Below, in pieces: positions 62,762-64,000 of a DNA stretch of 64,000 nucleotides. The notes under the pieces were generated by a model. That model made no database searches. It was not told the origin of the DNA and saw nothing but the letters and a program-made list of their open reading frames with translations. The stretch's first letter is position 1. Every line of letters starts with the position of its first letter. The stretch covers positions 4,650,001-4,714,000 of the forward strand of contig NZ_CP077291.1 of assembly GCF_019048065.1 (NCBI RefSeq), written 5' to 3'. This DNA is from Citrobacter farmeri (GTDB lineage Bacteria; Pseudomonadota; Gammaproteobacteria; Enterobacterales; Enterobacteriaceae). Made by a program: the position numbers and the translations under genes.

Positions 62762-64000
62762 ATGAGTGGGCGCCTGTTAGATGCTGTCCCGCTCAGTTCA
62801 CTCACTGGCGTTGGCGCAGCGCAAAGCAGCAAGCTGGCGAAAATTGGTCTGCATACCGTGCAGGACCTGCTGTTACACCTCCCTCTGCGCTATGAAGACC
62901 GAACCCAACTCTATCCCATCGGAGAACTGCTGCCCGGCGTTTATGCCACCGTTGAAGGGGAAGTACTGAACTGCAATATCACCTTCGGGGGTCGCCGGAT
63001 GATGACCTGTCAGATCAGCGACGGTTCCGGCATTCTGACAATGCGCTTTTTCAACTTTAGCGCGGCGATGAAAAACAGCCTCGCGACCGGACGGCGCGTA
63101 CTGGCTTACGGTGAAGCGAAACGCGGGAAGTACGGTGCGGAGATGATCCACCCGGAATACCGGGTACAGGGCGATCTCAGTACGCCGGAGTTGCAGGAAA
63201 CCCTCACCCCGGTTTATCCCACCACTGAAGGTATCAAGCAGGCGACACTGCGTAAACTCACCGACCAGGCGTTGGATCTGCTGGACACCTGCGCCATCGC
63301 TGAACTTCTGCCGCCGGAATTATTACCGGGCATGCTCAGCCTGCCCGAAGCGCTCCGCACGCTGCATCGCCCACCGCCAACGCTACAGTTAAGCGATCTC
63401 GAAACTGGTCAACATCCGGCACAGCGTCGTCTGATCCTGGAGGAGTTACTGGCACATAACCTGAGCATGCTGGCGCTTCGTGCGGGCGCGCAGCGCTTCC
63501 ATGCCCAACCGCTGCGCGCCAACGACAAGCTGAAAAACCAACTGTTAGCCTCGCTGCCTTTTAAGCCAACCGGTGCGCAGGCCCGCGTGGTGGCGGAAAT
63601 CGAGCACGATATGGCGCTCGATATCCCGATGATGCGTCTGGTGCAGGGCGATGTCGGCTCCGGTAAAACGCTGGTCGCCGCGCTCGCAGCCCTGAGAGCG
63701 ATCGCACATGGGAAACAGGTCGCATTGATGGCACCAACCGAGTTGCTGGCGGAACAGCATGCCAATAACTTCCGTAACTGGTTTGCGCCTCTTGGCGTAG
63801 AGGTCGGCTGGCTGGCAGGGAAACAAAAAGGGAAAGCTCGCCTCGCGCAACAAGAGGCGATCGCCAGCGGGCAGGTGCAGATGGTGGTGGGAACGCACGC
63901 GATTTTCCAGGAACAGGTGCAGTTCAACGGTCTTGCACTGGTCATCATCGACGAACAACACCGGTTTGGTGTACATCAGCGCCTCGCGCTGTGGGAAAAA
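62762..64000 (+). CDS. recG: ATP-dependent DNA helicase RecG, 3' end cut by window
   Basis: RecG remodels stalled replication forks and Holliday junctions. The window holds the first 413 codons of about 693. The N-terminal wedge/OB domain (about 1-190; LTPVYPTTEGIKQATLRKL) is followed by helicase motif I (VQGDVGSGKTLVAALAAL), Ia (ALMAPTELLAEQHANNF) and II (VIIDEQHRFG). The ATG at 62762 lies 3 bp after the trmH stop. The frame is open to the last base. Confidence 0.96.
   Translation, partial: MSGRLLDAVPLSSLTGVGAAQSSKLAKIGLHTVQDLLLHLPLRYEDRTQLYPIGELLPGVYATVEGEVLNCNITFGGRRMMTCQISDGSGILTMRFFNFSAAMKNSLATGRRVLAYGEAKRGKYGAEMIHPEYRVQGDLSTPELQETLTPVYPTTEGIKQATLRKLTDQALDLLDTCAIAELLPPELLPGMLSLPEALRTLHRPPPTLQLSDLETGQHPAQRRLILEELLAHNLSMLALRAGAQRFHAQPLRANDKLKNQLLASLPFKPTGAQARVVAEIEHDMALDIPMMRLVQGDVGSGKTLVAALAALRAIAHGKQVALMAPTELLAEQHANNFRNWFAPLGVEVGWLAGKQKGKARLAQQEAIASGQVQMVVGTHAIFQEQVQFNGLALVIIDEQHRFGVHQRLALWEK

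Overview
This window is 64 kb of an enterobacterial chromosome. Nearly every gene can be matched, by recalled protein sequence, length and order, to the Escherichia coli / Salmonella backbone around yiaV-aldB-selAB-mtl-lld-cysE-waa-rpmBG-pyrE-gmk-spoT-recG. Gene order is colinear with E. coli K-12 almost throughout. The rough-core (waa) genes mix K-12-like order with Salmonella-like sequences, and several intergenic insertions are not K-12-like. A Citrobacter-type organism is my best guess, but this is inference; no rRNA is present to settle it. I see no tRNA, rRNA, insertion sequence, prophage or CRISPR array.

Layout. (1) 1-10,164: two paralogous membrane pairs (yiaVW and yibHI: HlyD-type fusion protein plus small DUF3302 protein) flank aldB, yiaY, the selenocysteine genes selAB and yibF. 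(2) 10,165-14,475: mannitol operon mtlADR behind a CRP-site-rich promoter region. (3) 14,491-21,280: yibT, yibL, the L-lactate operon lldPRD with two LldR-type operators, an extra major-facilitator gene resembling aromatic-acid symporters (not at this place in K-12), and trmL. (4) 21,359-28,615: cysE, gpsA, secB, grxC, yibN on the minus strand, and gpmI, envC, yibQ on the plus strand. (5) 28,602-48,394: lipopolysaccharide core region: waaH, tdh-kbl, then hldD-waaF-waaC-waaL (+) converging on the long minus-strand operon waaQGP-[GT52]-BORYZU, which has an RfaH-type JUMPstart/ops leader, then waaA divergent from it. (6) 48,403-64,000: coaD, mutM-rpmG-rpmB, radC, coaBC-dut-slmA, rph-pyrE with its attenuator, yicC, yicG, ligB, and gmk-rpoZ-spoT-trmH-recG (recG cut by the window end).

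How the genes work together. The waa region encodes most of the inner and outer core: heptose synthesis (HldD), Kdo (WaaA), heptoses I-III (WaaC, F, Q), phosphates (WaaP, Y), hexoses (WaaG, B, O, R), terminal heptose (WaaU), extra Kdo (WaaZ), glucuronic acid (WaaH) and O-antigen ligation (WaaL). The unexpected member sits where K-12 has waaS: an A/T-rich gene whose protein looks like a GT52 (Lst-type) alpha-2,3-sialyltransferase. If that is right, this organism could place sialic acid on its core, a host-mimicry modification, given a CMP-sialic acid supply from elsewhere. This is the observation I rank highest.

Other points of interest are the solitary aromatic-acid-type transporter next to lldD, a C-terminally extended HldD followed by a repeat-like insertion before waaF, a nine-G tract directly at the yiaW ribosome binding site, a CPFC (not CPYC) glutaredoxin 3, a perfect dyad before waaA, and several REP-type palindromes between convergent genes. 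Gene identities rest on remembered sequences; no database search was run.
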